A stretch of 64,000 nt of DNA from an uncultured Lachnospiraceae bacterium (GTDB lineage: Bacteria > Bacillota > Clostridia > Lachnospirales > Lachnospiraceae): NCBI GenBank assembly GCA_910585715.1, contig CAJUEX010000003.1, forward strand, positions 1 through 64,000. Direction: 5' to 3'. The notes beneath the pieces are model-generated. The model was given only the letters and a program-made list of their open reading frames with translations, did no database searches and was not told the DNA's origin. Position numbers and translations under genes: made by a program. This document shows positions 24,304-32,950 of the stretch, in pieces. Each line of letters begins with the position of its first letter. Position 1 is the stretch's first letter.

Positions 24304-24888
24304 TTATTTATAAGTAATCGGGCTGTCTTTCATTACTTCCTTATATCGGAAACAGTTCTCCTGATGGTCGTTAATGATTCCACAGGCTTGCAGGTGGGAA
24401 TATATGGTTACTGAACCTAAGTATTTGAATCCCCTCTTTTTTAAGTCCCTGCTGATAATATCTGACAGGTCATTTTTTGCGGGAAGCCCGCTTTTCTGGT
24501 GTTGCTTATATACAATCGTTTTCCCCTCTGAAAATCCCCATAAATAGTCGCTGAACGTACCAAATTCCTCCCGTAACTTCAAAAAACACCTTGCATTGTG
24601 AATGACTGCCTCAATCTTCCTTTGTGACCGGATCATCCCTTTTGTCTCCATGATTTTGGGGACATTTTCCTGTGTATATGCTGCCACCTTCACATAGTCA
24701 AATCCATCAAAGCATTGTCGAAATATATCTCTTTTCTGAATCATCATATTCCAGTTCAGACCACACTGCATTACTTCCATCATTAAAAACTCAAATTGTT
24801 TCTTATCCTCATGCAGGGGAACTCCCCATTCTTCATCATGGTATTTTATCATCTTTTCATTGCACAGACACCATGGGCACCGCTCCAT
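24304..24888 (-). CDS. tag: DNA-3-methyladenine glycosylase I
   Basis: A 194-residue Tag-type base-excision enzyme removing 3-methyladenine from DNA. It starts MERCPWC after a GGAGG site, contains YHDEEWGVPLHEDKKQFEFL and GLNWNMMIQKR (the substrate-pocket region; E. coli has GLSWITVLKKR), and ends with KKRGFKYLGSVTIYSHLQAC and a histidine near the end (NDHQENC). The Cys/His set fits the zinc snap of Tag. Length is as in E. coli (187). It is a single gene with its own hairpin downstream. Confidence 0.92.
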   Translation of the reverse strand: MERCPWCLCNEKMIKYHDEEWGVPLHEDKKQFEFLMMEVMQCGLNWNMMIQKRDIFRQCFDGFDYVKVAAYTQENVPKIMETKGMIRSQRKIEAVIHNARCFLKLREEFGTFSDYLWGFSEGKTIVYKQHQKSGLPAKNDLSDIISRDLKKRGFKYLGSVTIYSHLQACGIINDHQENCFRYKEVMKDSPITYK

Positions 24889-25002
24889 TGAAAAACCTCC
24901 CTGTAACAATATTTATAAATACTATTTTATTCATCACTATAGTGCCATGCCTCATTTCACCTGTCAAGTGATTTATCTGCAACAGTTCAGCCAATACAAT
25001 CG

Positions 25003-25878
25003 CTATTGAGTCATATACATATATGCATCCTCCAATCCCGCCTCAACCGGGCTGCAGGCTGTCTCCGGCTTTTTCTCGCTGACAATCCTGAGCTGCAGCC
25101 CCTTTTCCGTATAAATTCTGGAAGAAATTCGATATTCTTTCATCACCCATCCTGCCTCTTCCTCCTTAAGCCCTTCGCACAGCCATACATGGCCTTTTAC
25201 CTTTTCCATAAGCTTTTTCATTTCCCCTTTATAAACCAGACTTCCCTTCTTCATAATGGCAAGCTGATTACAGGTTGCCGCCAAATCCTCTACCACATGA
25301 GTGGAAAACAGCACGATTCTTTCCCTGGAAAAATCCACTAGCAGATTTCGTATCCGTATTCTCTCTTCCGGGTCCAGCCCTGTAGTAGGCTCGTCGATTA
25401 CAAGCATCTGGGGCTCATGTAAAAGCGCCTGAATGAGCCCTACCCTCCTTTTCATCCCGCCGGAAAGCTGCCTGTTCTTTTTGTTCTGATGCTGGCTGAG
25501 ACTGGTCTTTTCCAGATAATACTCGATCCTTTCCCTGCACCCGGCCTTTGACATGCCTGCAAGACTGCCCATATATTCCAAGGTCTCTTTAACTGTCAGA
25601 TTCGGATAAAGCCCCAGCTCCTGAGGCAGATATCCTATTTTCCTCCGAAGCTTTTCATAGCTCTCCTCTTTATATTCCACATCATCCAAAAATACCGCCC
25701 CTTCCTGAGGCTTTAAAATAGTGGTAAGTACTCTCATCAGTGTGGTTTTTCCGGCTCCGTTTTCTCCAAGCAGCCCATAAATACCCTTATCCATCTGAAA
25801 GCTTACATGATCCACCGCCCTCGTTCCATTTTTGAATGTTACCGTAATATCTTTTCCTTTCAATGCCAAATTTTTCAC
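25003..25878 (-). CDS. ABC transporter ATP-binding protein
   Basis: A 291-residue ATPase of the CcmA/BcrA type. Walker A GENGAGKTTL, signature LSGGMKRRVG, Walker B MLVIDEPTTGLDPEER and the H-loop FSTHVVED are all intact. A C-terminal extension of about 80 residues follows. It lies 297 bp downstream of two ABC-2 permease genes and a two-component system; together they look like a self-regulated exporter or immunity-type transporter. The gap is long, so it may have its own promoter. Confidence 0.9.
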   Translation of the reverse strand: MKNLALKGKDITVTFKNGTRAVDHVSFQMDKGIYGLLGENGAGKTTLMRVLTTILKPQEGAVFLDDVEYKEESYEKLRRKIGYLPQELGLYPNLTVKETLEYMGSLAGMSKAGCRERIEYYLEKTSLSQHQNKKNRQLSGGMKRRVGLIQALLHEPQMLVIDEPTTGLDPEERIRIRNLLVDFSRERIVLFSTHVVEDLAATCNQLAIMKKGSLVYKGEMKKLMEKVKGHVWLCEGLKEEEAGWVMKEYRISSRIYTEKGLQLRIVSEKKPETACSPVEAGLEDAYMYMTQ

Positions 25879-25969
25879 CCTGCTTTCTGTTTTTTGTTGA
25901 TTATCAGCTTATAACTTCATAATTGTTCCATTGCACGCTTCTAATCTGCTGTACACTTCTAATTTGATA

Positions 25970-26105
25970 TCTTAATTATCTATTTCTTATTTTGATTATC
26001 CGTTTTTCATCTTAACTATCCGATCAATACATTGACTATCCATTTATTATCCTAATCATCCATTTGCTATCTTATATCCATTTATTACCTTATTTGTCCA
26101 GCTTC
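25970..26105. repeat. Degenerate AT-rich repeats (TATCCATTT...)
   Basis: The gap between the ABC ATPase and permease genes holds about seven degenerate units of 18-24 bp of the form (T)CTTAATTATCYRTTTNTT. Nothing else is visible in this gap (25879-26175). Confidence 0.5.
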
Positions 26106-26175
26106 TAAAGACATAACCATTAAATTGCGCTTTTGATTACTTCCCATTGTCAGCATGCTGCCTGCAGCTTATTTT

Positions 26176-26880
26176 CTATCTGGGAGTCCATAACGTCTCT
26201 TTCACTTTCTTTTTCCCGAAAAACAGCAAAAGACTTCCAAAAGCCATTGCACTGATTTTTCCCAAAATCCAAGTCCAGTTAAAGCCTTCACCCATCATAC
26301 CCACTCCCTTTTTGCCATAGGCAAACACATAAAGCGCCTCCGGAAGCTTCTGCCCTGTGGTGGAATTTAAAAGGCTCCAGATAATCACCGAAATGCCAAG
26401 TCCAGCCCACAGATTATGAAATAAATTCACCAGCGTAAAGGACAGGCTTCCGAAAAAGAATATGCTTCCTGCTGCCGCAATGCCAAACTGAAGCCACAAA
26501 AGCCAATCTGAATCTCCAAGATTTCCCGGCCTTTGCCAGTAAAAAACAAAATAGCCTGCCATTGCCACTATAAGTATCCAGATTACCTGAAGAAAAAACC
26601 GCTGCAGCAAAGTCCGCCATTTTCTTTTTGAAGGGCACAGGCTGAATACTTCCCATCTGCCTTCGGAAAACTCCTGATAATAGCCGTCTGCGCAAAATAC
26701 CAAAGCTAACAGCGCTATGTTTGCATCCATTGCCACGCCGATTTCCTCTACATAAGTAATGCCTCTTACAAGTGCCAGAACAATTACGAATAAAATGGAA
26801 TATACAGCCTTGTAAAAAGGAATCCCTATTTTCACATTATATTTCACCAGACTCTCCTCCTCTTCCACAAGAAAATGCAC
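26176..26880 (-). CDS. ABC-2 type membrane protein
   Basis: A 234-residue integral membrane protein with six hydrophobic segments and no catalytic motif. The first 20 residues are soluble (HFLVEEEESLVKYNVKIG), then membrane segments begin (FYKAVYSILFVIVLALVRGI). It overlaps the 3' end of the preceding permease gene by 37 bp, so it is translated with it. It is probably the second permease of the ABC exporter whose ATPase is at 25003-25878. Confidence 0.7.
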   Translation of the reverse strand: MHFLVEEEESLVKYNVKIGIPFYKAVYSILFVIVLALVRGITYVEEIGVAMDANIALLALVFCADGYYQEFSEGRWEVFSLCPSKRKWRTLLQRFFLQVIWILIVAMAGYFVFYWQRPGNLGDSDWLLWLQFGIAAAGSIFFFGSLSFTLVNLFHNLWAGLGISVIIWSLLNSTTGQKLPEALYVFAYGKKGVGMMGEGFNWTWILGKISAMAFGSLLLFFGKKKVKETLWTPR

Positions 26881-27914
26881 GCTCCTGCCAATATGACAGA
26901 AAACAAAAGCATTGCCGCCTGGTTTGCCGCTGCCATGGGCGGAGGCTCTATTTCTAAAAAGCTTCCCGGAAAACGAACCATAATGGCAAGGGGTCTTCCA
27001 TAATACCCGAAAACCCCTTCCTCATTCCGTCTTCCCATATTGGAGTAGATTGTATACAATATCAATGCCGGAACAGCCGGAAGCGGACTTTTAAAAGCCA
27101 GTGAAACTCCCCCATATACACATACGATTAACAAAAGATTGGGAAGATTATACAAACATACCGCCTTCCATATATCAAGGGGATTTACCGGAAATCCCGC
27201 CTGTCTTCCCAACTGCAGGCTCATCTGCCAGAATATGGCGGTTATAACAAAGGTAACTGCCAGCATGGCCGCCATGCCTCCCCCCAGCTTTCCAAGCACA
27301 TACTGAAACGCACTTACCGGTTTTGTGTGAAGCAGCTCATAGGTATTTTTCTTCATATCCTCAAAAAAGAGAAACGCCAGCAGGATAATGCTGTAAAACA
27401 CCATGAAAAGCCCGAAGAAGTCTGCATATTTCTCTGCAAAATAGTGGGTATAAGGGGCTTCGTCCATTCTTTCCTTTATATAGTCATTTACTTCCTCCAA
27501 AGTTCCTTTTTTCAAATCAAAATGAGCAAAATACGCTTTGCCAATAATGAAAGAATAATTTTTTTCCAGATAAGCTGCGGCTTCCTCTTCCGACATATGC
27601 TCCATAGAGGCAGTCACCTTCTCCGCCTCTTTACTGCTCATTCCAAAGCCCGGGGTCTGCAGGTCTTTTTCTATCTGCTTTAAGGCGGCGCCATACCGGT
27701 CTCTCTGACTTTTACAGGGAATATACCCTCCTTCCACCCCCTCATTTCCAAATTGTTCCTCTGCTTTTTCAAGCTCCTTTTCATCTGCAAAGTAGTGTAG
27801 CTGTAAATAAGGTTTCAGCTGCATATATACCCCAATAAATACAAGAACGGCTCCTATATAAAAAACAGGGTTTTTCAGATAATTTCTGCATTCTCTTTTT
27901 ACTATGCTCCACAT
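26844..27914 (-). CDS. ABC-2 type permease with large extracytoplasmic domain
   Basis: A 356-residue permease. One membrane segment near residue 20 (VFYIGAVLVFIGVYMQLKPY) is followed by about 120 residues outside the membrane, then five more segments, the classic ABC-2 layout (MVFYSIILLAFLFFEDMKKN, HTKPVSAFQYVLGKLGGGM). The start at 27914 follows AAGGAGG; the longer frame upstream would overlap the gap after the kinase gene. It is probably the main permease of the linked exporter and is a likely target of the upstream two-component system. Confidence 0.75.
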   Translation of the reverse strand: MWSIVKRECRNYLKNPVFYIGAVLVFIGVYMQLKPYLQLHYFADEKELEKAEEQFGNEGVEGGYIPCKSQRDRYGAALKQIEKDLQTPGFGMSSKEAEKVTASMEHMSEEEAAAYLEKNYSFIIGKAYFAHFDLKKGTLEEVNDYIKERMDEAPYTHYFAEKYADFFGLFMVFYSIILLAFLFFEDMKKNTYELLHTKPVSAFQYVLGKLGGGMAAMLAVTFVITAIFWQMSLQLGRQAGFPVNPLDIWKAVCLYNLPNLLLIVCVYGGVSLAFKSPLPAVPALILYTIYSNMGRRNEEGVFGYYGRPLAIMVRFPGSFLEIEPPPMAAANQAAMLLFSVILAGACIFLWKRRRVW

Positions 27915-28018
27915 AATCTGCCTCCTTTCCAAAAAAAATTGTTTTTCCTTTACTCCCATATGGTAGCAAAAGAAAAACAATGAAATCACAACCGGCAATA
28001 AACAGTCTGACTATTCGA

Positions 28019-29203
28019 TTATTTAATAAAAAAATACGCCCTGGCATATGCGCCTTTCGTTTCCCTGTTGCCAAGACTTAATTTTCCCCCATGTGCCTCA
28101 CAGAAAAGCCTGCACAAATAAAGGCCCAGTCCGAAATGTATGGAAGAATCCTCATCCTCCCCATGATAATAGGACTTTGTAAGGGTTTCAAAAGCTTCTG
28201 AAAAACCTTCCCCGTCATCTGACACCTCTATCACCAGAAAGGACTGTTCCGTGTATAATGCAATCTCTATTTCCTCTCTGGCATACCGGATACTGTTTGT
28301 AAGAAGATTTTCCAATACCTCCAACATAATGGAAGCATCCCCGTACAGTTCATTTACCTCTGCCCTTTCCCAAAACTTCCATTGAATGCCCTTTTCCTTA
28401 CATAGTGTTCTGACTGTAAAAAGCAGTTTCTTTTTCAGCGCTTTATAGGATACCGCTTGCTTTTCAGGCTTTCTTTCCTCCAGCCTGCACATTGCCTGGG
28501 TGATATTTAAAAAGTCCTGTAACCTTTCCATCTGCTTCCTTTCCTCCTTCAGCATTTCCTGAAGGCTTTCTTTGTCAGGCTCTTTTTCTGCTGCAAGCTC
28601 TGAAAGCATTTCCTGATATCCCTTTATAACGGTTAAAGGCGCCCGCATATCATGGGCAATAGCGGCTCTTAAATTCTTTTCATTTTCTATCATCTGCCAC
28701 ATTTTTTTGTTATTTTCCAACAGCTGGACTCTCATTTTTTCAAATGAACGGCATACCTGTCCCATTTCGTCCTGATTGTCATACTCTATGGCAAAATCCA
28801 ATGTATTTTCCCTGATTTTTTCCGAGCTTTCCGTAAGAATTTTTAAAGGAAGCCTTAACTTATTTTGGTAAAACAAAAACATTGCCATGACGCAGGCTGC
28901 CACGGAAATAAGCAGCACATTCCATGTAATGATAAAATCGCAGCTCTCCACTATTATATTATCCATGTCAGTCATTTCCTCACTGCTTATCCGTCCTGCC
29001 TCCACTCTTAGTCCGGGAATCCTCCTTTCCATTTCTATCTGCTCCCAAACCTCCTCCTCATCGGTATAACGGCTCCATATTCTCTTTTGAATTTTTTCCG
29101 CAAGACATGTAAGCCCTGTGGAAAGGAAAAAACTGGCAATTAAAGCAACGCACAAATAAAGAGCCATGGTTTTTTTCAGGGTAAGATTTCTTATTTGTTC
29201 CAT
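28019..29203 (-). CDS. Sensor histidine kinase
   Basis: A 394-residue membrane kinase: two membrane helices (about 12-30 and 90-112) around a short outer loop, a HAMP linker (KLRLPLKILTESSEKIRENT), the phospho-accepting histidine in RAAIAHDMRAPLTVIKGY, and a HATPase domain with ENLLTNSIRYAREEI, DDGEGFS and GLGLYLCRLFCEAHGG. The short sensor loop resembles kinases that monitor the envelope or their own transporter. It overlaps the response regulator gene by 13 bp. Confidence 0.9.
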   Translation of the reverse strand: MEQIRNLTLKKTMALYLCVALIASFFLSTGLTCLAEKIQKRIWSRYTDEEEVWEQIEMERRIPGLRVEAGRISSEEMTDMDNIIVESCDFIITWNVLLISVAACVMAMFLFYQNKLRLPLKILTESSEKIRENTLDFAIEYDNQDEMGQVCRSFEKMRVQLLENNKKMWQMIENEKNLRAAIAHDMRAPLTVIKGYQEMLSELAAEKEPDKESLQEMLKEERKQMERLQDFLNITQAMCRLEERKPEKQAVSYKALKKKLLFTVRTLCKEKGIQWKFWERAEVNELYGDASIMLEVLENLLTNSIRYAREEIEIALYTEQSFLVIEVSDDGEGFSEAFETLTKSYYHGEDEDSSIHFGLGLYLCRLFCEAHGGKLSLGNRETKGAYARAYFFIK

Positions 29204-29868
29204 TTATAGCCGCACCCCCATACCGTTTCTATCCATTCCCTGTCTGAATATCCGGAAAGCTTCTTCCTTATGCGCCGTATCAGCTCCGTCACCACCCTGC
29301 TGTCCCCATCCCCTTCATATGCGCATACTCTGTCATAAATAGTTTCCTTATCGTAAACATACCCAGCATTTCCCGCCAGAAATTCGATAATCTCATATTC
29401 CATTTTCGTAAATTCAATTTCCTCTTCTCCCCATGTGACAGTCCTTCCCGCAAAGTCGATGCCAAGCTCTCCGAAAAAACGTATTTTTGCTTTTTGCCCG
29501 TGACGCTCTTCTCTTTTTAAATGGGCTATAAGTCTTGCTTCCAGCTCTTTTAAGCTGAAAGGCTTTACAATATAGTCGTCCCCGCCGGAAAGCAATCCTT
29601 TCACCCGGTCCTGTTCCTCAATTTTCGCCGTTAAAAAAAGAATGGGACAGCTAACCTTATTCCTGATAAGCTTACATACCGAAAGCCCATCCAGCCCGGG
29701 CATATTGATATCCAGCAGGATGATGTCCGGTTCTGTTTCAATTTTCCTTAAGGCTTCCAGTCCGTTTTCCGCCTGATAGACCAGATAGCCTTTTTTATCA
29801 AAGTACAGCTTTAGCATTTTCAGTAAGTCCTTGTCATCATCTACTAACAAGATTTTATATTGGCTCAT
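29191..29868 (-). CDS. OmpR-family response regulator
   Basis: A 225-residue regulator. The receiver domain has LLVDDDKDLL, the phospho-accepting Asp in DIILLDINMPG, the LTAK motif and the KPF motif. The C-terminal winged helix shows IEFTKMEYEIIEFLAGNAGY and the ending ETVWGCGYKWNK. The start at 29868 follows GGAGG; a longer frame to 30018 lacks a site and is rejected. It heads the regulator-kinase-permease-permease(-ATPase) run and probably controls it. Confidence 0.93.
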   Translation of the reverse strand: MSQYKILLVDDDKDLLKMLKLYFDKKGYLVYQAENGLEALRKIETEPDIILLDINMPGLDGLSVCKLIRNKVSCPILFLTAKIEEQDRVKGLLSGGDDYIVKPFSLKELEARLIAHLKREERHGQKAKIRFFGELGIDFAGRTVTWGEEEIEFTKMEYEIIEFLAGNAGYVYDKETIYDRVCAYEGDGDSRVVTELIRRIRKKLSGYSDREWIETVWGCGYKWNK

Positions 29869-30045
29869 AGGCGCGCCTCCTGTTGTTTTTTGAAGCATAG
29901 CAGGCAATTGTAAAACATCCAGCCTCCCCTCCTGCCTGTTTTGAAGCCCGGCAAACGGGAAATGGGCGGCTGCTTTCTTCCAGCAGATTATAGCACGAAA
30001 AACCCAACAAAAAAACAACAGAAACCGCTATCCAGGCAAAAACAC

Positions 30046-30221
30046 GGGACCTTCGTTACTATTCACGGCCCGTAAGCCGTTCATAGCAACGATTCGGGCG
30101 ATATTCAAAGTTTTGCTTCACAAAAATCGCCCCTCACTCCTGAATCATGTTCTCACGGAATGCGCAGTTTATGCGCATTCCTGACCCGTGAAAAGTAACA
30201 AAGTAACGGCTGAACTGTTAC
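30046..30221. repeat. Structured intergenic element before the queuosine operon
   Basis: CTTCGTTACTATTCACGG at the left and CCGTGAAAAGTAACAAAG at the right pair with two mismatches. Inside is a perfect GAATGCGC...GCGCATTC hairpin, with other short stems. GGCTGAACTGTTAC at 30208-30221 is a copy of the dispersed motif. No gene is present between the response regulator and the promoter at 30240. Confidence 0.55.
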
Positions 30222-30239
30222 TCCCTCCCAAATTCCCTC

Positions 30240-30268
30240 TTGTCTATCTTTTCTTCCTGTGCTATAAT
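30240..30268 (+). promoter_or_regulatory. Promoter of the queuosine-salvage operon
   Basis: TTGTCT at 30240-30245 and TATAAT at 30263-30268 are 17 bp apart. Transcription would begin near 30275, about 17 bases before the riboswitch aptamer. Confidence 0.65.
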
Positions 30269-30291
30269 AGCCAATGCTTTACAAATACATA

Positions 30292-30331
30292 AGACAGTTC
30301 GTGACCATCCTGTCTCTAAACAAAACTAGGG
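30292..30331 (+). ncRNA. preQ1-I riboswitch aptamer
   Basis: AGACAG (30292-30297) pairs with CTGTCT (30310-30315) around a 12-base loop starting TTC (TTCGTGACCATC), and the 3' tail reads CTAAACAAAACTAGGG. Stem of five to six pairs, 12-base loop with UUC, and an A-rich AACAAAAC tail ending in AGG match the class I preQ1 aptamers of Bacillus subtilis queC and Thermoanaerobacter in layout and in the conserved tail. A terminator follows 56 bases later, and the genes downstream are queuosine-related, which supports the call. Confidence 0.78.
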
Positions 30332-30387
30332 ATTTCAAGAAAACTTTGCGCCAAAAGGTGCAAAGGCTGTTTCTTTTGCAAGAAGAT

Positions 30388-30413
30388 GGACACGTGAAAA
30401 CGTGTCCTTTTTT
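30388..30413 (+). terminator. Riboswitch-controlled terminator
   Basis: GGACACG and CGTGTCC pair perfectly around a TGAAAA loop, followed by six Ts. It lies between the preQ1 aptamer and the first gene, so ligand binding probably promotes termination. Confidence 0.85.
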
Positions 30414-30474
30414 ATTTTCTAATACAGCATTTCGGCAACTGTATCTGATTCTTGAAAATCCCGGAAAGGAACGT

Positions 30475-31215
30475 ATGAAAATGGAAATTGACTTTCATCC
30501 AAACCGCTATTCTGTTATTGAAGAAAAAAATCCAAGGGAAATTGTTATGCTTCGGGGAAAGGGCTGCGCCTGGCGGCGCTGCCGTTTTTGCGATTATCAT
30601 CTGGACTCATCTCCGGATGAAGCTGCCAATTTTGAACTGAACCGGGAACAGCTTTTAAAGATTACCGGTATTCATCACAAGCTGGAGGTAATCAATTCCG
30701 GCAGCTTTGTGGACCTGGACGAGGCTACTCTTGCCCTGATTGAAGAGGTATGTCAAAAACACGGGATTCATGAAGTGCATTTTGAATGCCACTGGCAGCA
30801 CCGGGAAGAAATTGCCGGCTTCCGCGCACGCTTTCAGAAAAAAGGAATCACATTGAAAATAAAAATCGGCGTGGAAACCTTTGATTCCCTCTTTCGGGAA
30901 AGCTATCTGGACAAGGGCATCGATACCGATGAGCCGGAAGAGATTGCCGCTTATTTTGATGAAATATGTCTTTTGCAGGGCATTCCCGGACAAACTGTAG
31001 AAAGCATGGACCGTGACATCCGGACAGGTCTTGCTTACTTTGAAAGGGTATGTGTAAACATCATGCAAGAAAACAAAAAGCCAATAAAGCCGGACCCGGA
31101 CGTGATTGCGGCTTTCAAAAGGGAGCTCTATCCAAAATATGAGCAAAATAAAAGAATCGATATTTTAATGGAAAACACCGCTTTTGGTGTGGGAGGAGTT
31201 GTGGAACATGCGTAA
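30475..31215 (+). CDS. Radical SAM protein, probable queuine lyase (QueL-like)
   Basis: A 246-residue radical-SAM-like protein. The cluster motif is CAWRRCRFC, CX4CX2C instead of the usual CX3CX2C, at about residues 26-34. It is followed by INSGSFVDLDE and a compact partial barrel ending LMENTAFGVGGVVE. The start at 30475 follows GGAAAGGA; the open frame continues upstream through the riboswitch and terminator, which is not translated sensibly. The preQ1 riboswitch in front and the overlapping YhhQ-type transporter gene behind argue for the queuine-salvage radical SAM enzyme that releases queuine's base, described in clostridia as QueL. The assignment is from context, so moderate. Confidence 0.65.
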   Translation: MKMEIDFHPNRYSVIEEKNPREIVMLRGKGCAWRRCRFCDYHLDSSPDEAANFELNREQLLKITGIHHKLEVINSGSFVDLDEATLALIEEVCQKHGIHEVHFECHWQHREEIAGFRARFQKKGITLKIKIGVETFDSLFRESYLDKGIDTDEPEEIAAYFDEICLLQGIPGQTVESMDRDIRTGLAYFERVCVNIMQENKKPIKPDPDVIAAFKRELYPKYEQNKRIDILMENTAFGVGGVVEHA

Positions 31216-31906
31216 CGAAATATTATTAATTGTATCTTTATTGATTACCTTTTCCGGTGTCATTGTATTATTTAAGCTCTTTAAGGAACAAGGCTTATAT
31301 CTATGGACTGTAATTGCCACCATTGCAGCCAACATTGAAGTGCTTATTGTGGTAACTGCCTTTGGCATGGAAATGACTTTGGGAAATATTTTATTTGCCT
31401 CTACTTTTTTAGTGACGGACATTCTCAGTGAATTATATGGAAAAAAGAAAGCCCAGACTGCCGTATGGCTTGGTATTGCCACTTCCATTGCATTTATTAT
31501 AATAAGTCAGTCATGGCTTTTATACATACCAAATGAAAATGACTTTGCCATGCCCTCTATCCGTGCCGTCTTTTCCAATACTCCAAGACTAATGCTGGTA
31601 GGCATTGTAGTGTACGTAATCGTCCAGCTTTTTGATGTGTGGGCTTATCATAAGTGGTGGGCATTTACCAACCGGAAATTCGGTGATAAAAAGAAATTTT
31701 TGTGGCTCAGGAACAATGGCTCCACTTTGATTTCCCAACTGCTTAATACAATTCTGTTTACCTGGGGAGCCTTCCTTGGAACCCATGATACGGCTACTCT
31801 TATTTCCATTGCGGTTTCCAGCTATGTGATTTTTATTGTTACCAGCCTTTTGGACACGCCTTTTATCTATATTGCCCGGTATGTGTTTGAAAAAGAATCT
31901 GCATGA
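31208..31906 (+). CDS. yhhQ: Queuosine precursor transporter (YhhQ/QPTR family)
   Basis: A 232-residue membrane protein of the YhhQ/VUT1 family, which imports queuine or preQ0/preQ1. Typical segments are TFLVTDILSELYGKKKAQTA and FDVWAYHKW, then RNNGSTLISQLLNTILFT. There are six or seven membrane helices. The start at 31208 follows GGAGGAG and overlaps the 3' end of the radical SAM gene by 8 bp. Together they import a queuosine precursor and process it, under preQ1 control. Confidence 0.87.
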   Translation: MRNEILLIVSLLITFSGVIVLFKLFKEQGLYLWTVIATIAANIEVLIVVTAFGMEMTLGNILFASTFLVTDILSELYGKKKAQTAVWLGIATSIAFIIISQSWLLYIPNENDFAMPSIRAVFSNTPRLMLVGIVVYVIVQLFDVWAYHKWWAFTNRKFGDKKKFLWLRNNGSTLISQLLNTILFTWGAFLGTHDTATLISIAVSSYVIFIVTSLLDTPFIYIARYVFEKESA

Positions 31907-31922
31907 AAGGGCTGTTGACATT

Positions 31923-32420
31923 AAAAAAAGGGGCTGTTGCAAAAGTAGGTGAATAATCTACTGGAGCAACGGCTCCTTTTGATGTTCTCAGCTAAAAGCG
32001 GATTTGTCATATCAGGATATTCTTTATCAAATTCAATAATAAAAGTTCTTCGGATAACTGTATTTGGTTCGATTGGTCTGATTGGTTCGATTGGTTAGCC
32101 TGACCACTCTGACCAAAATCAAATGAATACTTTCCATCTAATGGAACAATAATTCTTTTTTCGGCATACAAACACCACCTTTTCGTTTGCATAATATTAT
32201 AACTCATATCATCTAATATTTCACTCATATGGTAATCATTCCAAGTGAAGGCTTAATGGTATGCGTCCTGATACCTTACTTCTTTTAACTTTAATAAGCT
32301 GCACGCAAAAAATCAGAAAAAACATTCAAACACCGAAGTTTTTCCCGATTTTTCTTTCCATAAAAGAAGGAGCGTTGCTTCATAACTACTTTTAATCATT
32401 TCCAACAGCCCCCTTTTTAT
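31923..32420. mobile_element. MITE-like remnant with terminal inverted repeats
   Basis: AAAAAGGGGCTGTTGCAAAAGTAG at the left is matched by an inverted copy (GGGGGCTGTTGGAAA...AAAGTAG) at the right; similarity extends inward to GAGCAACGGCTCCTT versus AAGCAACGCTCCTT. The GGGGCTGTTGCAAAA end resembles IS1182-type termini. No transposase is present; a minus-strand frame of 73 codons at 32007-32228 contains an NQSNQSDQSNQ repeat and no known motif. The right end reaches the stop codon of the GNAT gene. Confidence 0.55.
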
Positions 32421-32950
32421 CCTTTAAACAGCTTTATACTCATGGGTACACATGGCTGATTCCACAATTCTCTCGGAATTGCCTCCATATTGCTTATTTT
32501 TTGGAAGCCCAGCTTTTTGTAGAAACCCACCGATTTAGGGTCCGCACACAAAAGCAAATATTGTATTCCTAAATATTCGGAATTAAGTATTCCAGCAAGA
32601 CCTATGATAAAATCTACCATATCCCTGCCAATCCCTTGCCGTTCATACCTTTTATCCACTGCAAGTTCCGAGATTTCCAAAGCGGGATATCCCATCTTTT
32701 CATCCTGTCCCATTTCCTTAACGAGAGAAGAGGCCTTAATGGTAATAAAATCCATAATATCATAAGTATCATCTTCTTTATAACCGCAAAATATGTATGT
32801 AGTCCCTAATCCCAGCTTATTATCTGTAATAGCACTTTGCTTTATATAACTTTCATAATGGACCGGATTATCACAGCTCTCTTCATTTACTGTAAATCGA
32901 TTTGCTGCACCATAATACTCACTGGTCATAATCGCTCGGAATCTACTCAT
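32417..32950 (-). CDS. GNAT-family N-acetyltransferase
   Basis: A 177-residue GNAT enzyme, transferring acetyl from acetyl-CoA. The acetyl-CoA motif is LEISELAVDKRYERQGIGRD, followed by LLCADPKSVGFYKKLGFQKI. Beginning MSRFRAIMTSEYYGAANRFT is unusual, and a Tyr-rich middle is seen. It starts immediately after the stop codon of a 46-codon gene (no spacing), so the two are coupled. That arrangement recalls antitoxin-GNAT toxin pairs, but the small protein has no clear ribbon-helix-helix motif. Confidence 0.82.
   Translation of the reverse strand: MSRFRAIMTSEYYGAANRFTVNEESCDNPVHYESYIKQSAITDNKLGLGTTYIFCGYKEDDTYDIMDFITIKASSLVKEMGQDEKMGYPALEISELAVDKRYERQGIGRDMVDFIIGLAGILNSEYLGIQYLLLCADPKSVGFYKKLGFQKISNMEAIPRELWNQPCVPMSIKLFKG

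Noticed and set aside
30274..30474. Longer start for the radical SAM gene
   Set aside because: It would translate the riboswitch aptamer and the terminator; a ribosome site lies directly before 30475.
32007..32228. Protein gene inside the MITE-like element
   Set aside because: No motif and no ribosome site that I trust; simple NQSNQS repeats at the end.
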